NCBI GenBank assembly: GCA_910579135.1
Contig: CAJTTM010000024.1
Span: 1 to 34,980 of the forward strand
Reading direction: 5' to 3'
Origin: an uncultured Erysipelotrichales bacterium
GTDB taxonomy: Bacteria > Bacillota_I > Bacilli_A > Erysipelotrichales > Coprobacillaceae
Length of the DNA stretch: 34,980 nucleotides
This document shows, piece after piece, positions 33,369 through 34,980 of this stretch. Position 1 is the first letter of the stretch. Each line of letters opens with the position of its first letter. A model generated the notes under the pieces. The model worked only from the letters and a program-made list of their open reading frames with translations, did not search any database and was not told the origin of the DNA. The position numbers and the translations under genes were made by a program.

Positions 33369-34739
33369 TTATGAGAAAAAGAAACTCCAATACCCTTGTA
33401 TAAAAATAAATATAATAATAAGTGGTAAAATATATTTTAAATAATGATACGTCCATTTTGGAAAAGAGATACCTTTTCCAGTATTGACTTCATTAAGAAA
33501 TTTTTTAAATCCCCATCCATAACGGGAAGTACAAAAAATAAGATAAGCCAACGAACCTAAAGGTAAAAAATTATATGTAACAAGAAAATCTTCTAAATCT
33601 TGAATAGTTGTTCCTGCACCTAGTGGTTGTAAAAAGCTTAATATATTAAATCCTAACGCACAAGGTAATGATAAAACAAGAAGTAAAATCAAATGAATAA
33701 TTACTGACTTTTTCCTTGACCAATGAAATAAATCCATTCCAAAAGAAATAATATTTTCAAAAACAGCAATAATCGTTGATAAAGCAGCAAAACTCATAAA
33801 TATAAAGAATAAACATCCCCAAAATTGACCTAACCACATTTCATTAAAAATACTAGGCAAAGTAATAAAAACAAGACCAGGTCCACTTTCAGGATTCACG
33901 CCAAAAGCAAAACAAGCTGGAAATACAATTAACCCTGACATGATAGCCACAAAAGTATCTAAAACACAAACACTTATTGTTTCTCCAAATAATCGTCTTT
34001 CTTTATCTATATAACTTCCAAATATCGCTATAGCTCCAATTCCTAAACTCAATGTAAAAAAGGCTTGACCCATTGCTGCAAAAATAATTTCTAATAAACC
34101 ATATTTTTCTATGACATCAAAATGTGGAACAAGATAAAACGACAATCCATCCATAGCATGTGGTAAAGTTATAGCTCTAATAACAAGTATAATAAGAATA
34201 ACAAATAAGGATGACATCATTAATTTTGTTATCTTTTCAACTCCATTTTGTAATCCTAACGAACATATAAAAAATGCGACCATAATAACAACTACCATCC
34301 AAAACACTTGTAAGAATGGATCTTGTAAAGATTGATTAAAAATATCATTAACTTGAACTGGTGTGATTCCTTGAAAATCACCCTTTAACATTTTAAAGAA
34401 ATAAGAAATCATCCAACCTCCTACAGTTGTATAAAACATCATCAACATGTAATTCCCAGTAGCTTGAAAGTAACCAATGTTTTTCCATGTTCTCTTTTGA
34501 GGATCTAAAGTTTCAAAAGCTTTTACACAACTTTTTTGACTTGCACGCCCAACTGCAAATTCCATCGTCATAATTGGTGCACCTAAAATAACTAAGAAAA
34601 ACAAATATATAAAAACAAATAAAGCCCCACCATATTGTCCTACAACATATGGAAATCTCCATACATTTCCTAATCCTATTGCACATCCTGCCGAAATTAA
34701 AATAAATCCTAAACGTGATGAAAATTTTTCTCTTGCCAT
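33369..34739 (-). CDS. NSS-family sodium-dependent transporter
   Basis: The 456-residue membrane protein has the SLC6/NSS signature SAGCAIGLGNVWRFPYV in helix 1, which forms the Na+ and substrate sites, and eleven to twelve hydrophobic segments. Relatives such as LeuT, MhsT and TnaT import neutral or aromatic amino acids with sodium. Helix 6 with the SLGIGAIAIFGSY region fits the family. The ATG at 34739 is used because GGGGGAGAG lies just upstream; a TTG further up is part of that site. It is monocistronic with its own promoter and terminator. The amino acid carried cannot be told. Confidence 0.92.
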   Translation of the reverse strand: MAREKFSSRLGFILISAGCAIGLGNVWRFPYVVGQYGGALFVFIYLFFLVILGAPIMTMEFAVGRASQKSCVKAFETLDPQKRTWKNIGYFQATGNYMLMMFYTTVGGWMISYFFKMLKGDFQGITPVQVNDIFNQSLQDPFLQVFWMVVVIMVAFFICSLGLQNGVEKITKLMMSSLFVILIILVIRAITLPHAMDGLSFYLVPHFDVIEKYGLLEIIFAAMGQAFFTLSLGIGAIAIFGSYIDKERRLFGETISVCVLDTFVAIMSGLIVFPACFAFGVNPESGPGLVFITLPSIFNEMWLGQFWGCLFFIFMSFAALSTIIAVFENIISFGMDLFHWSRKKSVIIHLILLLVLSLPCALGFNILSFLQPLGAGTTIQDLEDFLVTYNFLPLGSLAYLIFCTSRYGWGFKKFLNEVNTGKGISFPKWTYHYLKYILPLIIIFIFIQGYWSFFFS

Positions 34740-34769
34740 ACTTCTCTCCCCCAAAAACTTTGTAAAAAA

Positions 34770-34798
34770 ATATTACTAAAATTAAGAGATTCAGTCAA
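34770..34798 (-). promoter_or_regulatory. promoter of the sodium symporter gene
   Basis: Minus-strand TTGACT (34798-34793), a 17-nt spacer and TAATAT (34775-34770). Confidence 0.65.
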
Positions 34799-34845
34799 TA
34801 TAAAAAAATATGATTTATAAATTAAAAGTAATTATAATTCCATAA

Positions 34846-34869
34846 TAAAAAGGGATGATCATCCCTTTT
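34846..34869 (-). terminator. intrinsic terminator of the gene at the window edge
   Basis: AAAAGGGATGATCATCCCTTTT is a self-complementary stem that overlaps the stop codon. On the minus strand it is followed by a T-run. Confidence 0.85.
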
Positions 34870-34980
34870 AAAATAATGCCAATTGTTCAATGGATAAACC
34901 AGTAAATCTTTGTATATCTTCATTACTAAATCTTTCATCCTTTTTCATCTCTATTGCAATTTCAATTTGTTTCTTTGCTT
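34868..34980 (-). CDS. C-terminal end of a gene that continues beyond the window, Rpn/PD-(D/E)XK-like
   Basis: Only the last 37 codons are present. They read KKQIEIAIEMKKDERFSN, then EDIQRFTGLSIEQLALF and a TAA. This Lys-rich helix followed by a small helical TGLSxEQ end is typical of the C-terminus of Rpn-type recombination-promoting nucleases/putative transposases (PD-(D/E)XK family), which often end in such a motif. The catalytic part is outside the window, so the call is tentative. Confidence 0.5.
   Translation of the reverse strand, partial: AKKQIEIAIEMKKDERFSNEDIQRFTGLSIEQLALF

Overview
The window is very AT-rich and uses short intergenic gaps, strong AGGAGG-type ribosome sites and intrinsic terminators. 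The protein families (short SemiSWEET, RpiR and LacI regulators, surface proteins with VxT[SN]D sorting tails, FIVAR and F5/8-C modules) point to a gut Firmicute close to Erysipelotrichia/Coprobacillaceae (Thomasclavelia- or Coprobacillus-like). This placement is inference from gene content only. Almost every gene lies on the minus strand; only a LacI regulator (6184..7188) and a small lipoprotein (17698..18099) are on plus.

Layout from left to right. 92-2044: a short, zinc-less sirtuin, a stand-alone RsmH-type rRNA methyltransferase with an N-terminal extension, and a cold-shock protein with a ~105-nt leader. 2205-4877: membrane acyltransferase, esterase and membrane-anchored flavodoxin, read from a promoter that carries a LysR-type box. 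4919-7218: a decayed sugar locus with an intact SemiSWEET, the C-terminal remnant of an aldo/keto reductase ferredoxin domain, the N-terminal remnant of an MFS transporter, and an intact divergent LacI regulator that has probably lost its target.

7380-18099 is the most unusual part. A tightly packed minus-strand operon runs from a YheO/DauR-type PAS-HTH regulator through two half-ABC exporters, two trigger-factor-like proteins without a ribosome-binding domain, thioredoxin, a thioredoxin-reductase-like flavoprotein whose NADPH motif is degenerate, and an M16C metalloprotease. A DUF4430-like lipoprotein is divergent from it. Two identical-type palindromes (TTAACA-N3-TGTTAA) sit in the shared promoter region. 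I infer a co-regulated system that folds or reduces, exports and degrades a polypeptide substrate; the substrate is not visible.

18326-20002: two tandem RpiR-type regulators, the first interrupted by one in-frame stop, transcribed from a promoter nearly identical to that of the flavodoxin operon. 20029-28159: two large surface proteins. The first is out of frame with its signal peptide because of a run of seven A; the second is a 1842-residue family 8 polysaccharide lyase with five F5/8-C domains, FIVAR repeats and a sorting tail. 28273-33230: a LacI regulator, a 6-phospho-beta-glucosidase, two Gfo/Idh/MocA oxidoreductases and a UPF0303 protein, probably a glycan/glycoside utilisation cluster. 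Repeated CTTGAA boxes mark the promoters of both LacI-linked loci. 33369-34980: an NSS-family sodium symporter and the C-terminal end of a Rpn/PD-(D/E)XK-like gene that runs off the window. No tRNA, rRNA, CRISPR array or intact insertion sequence was seen.
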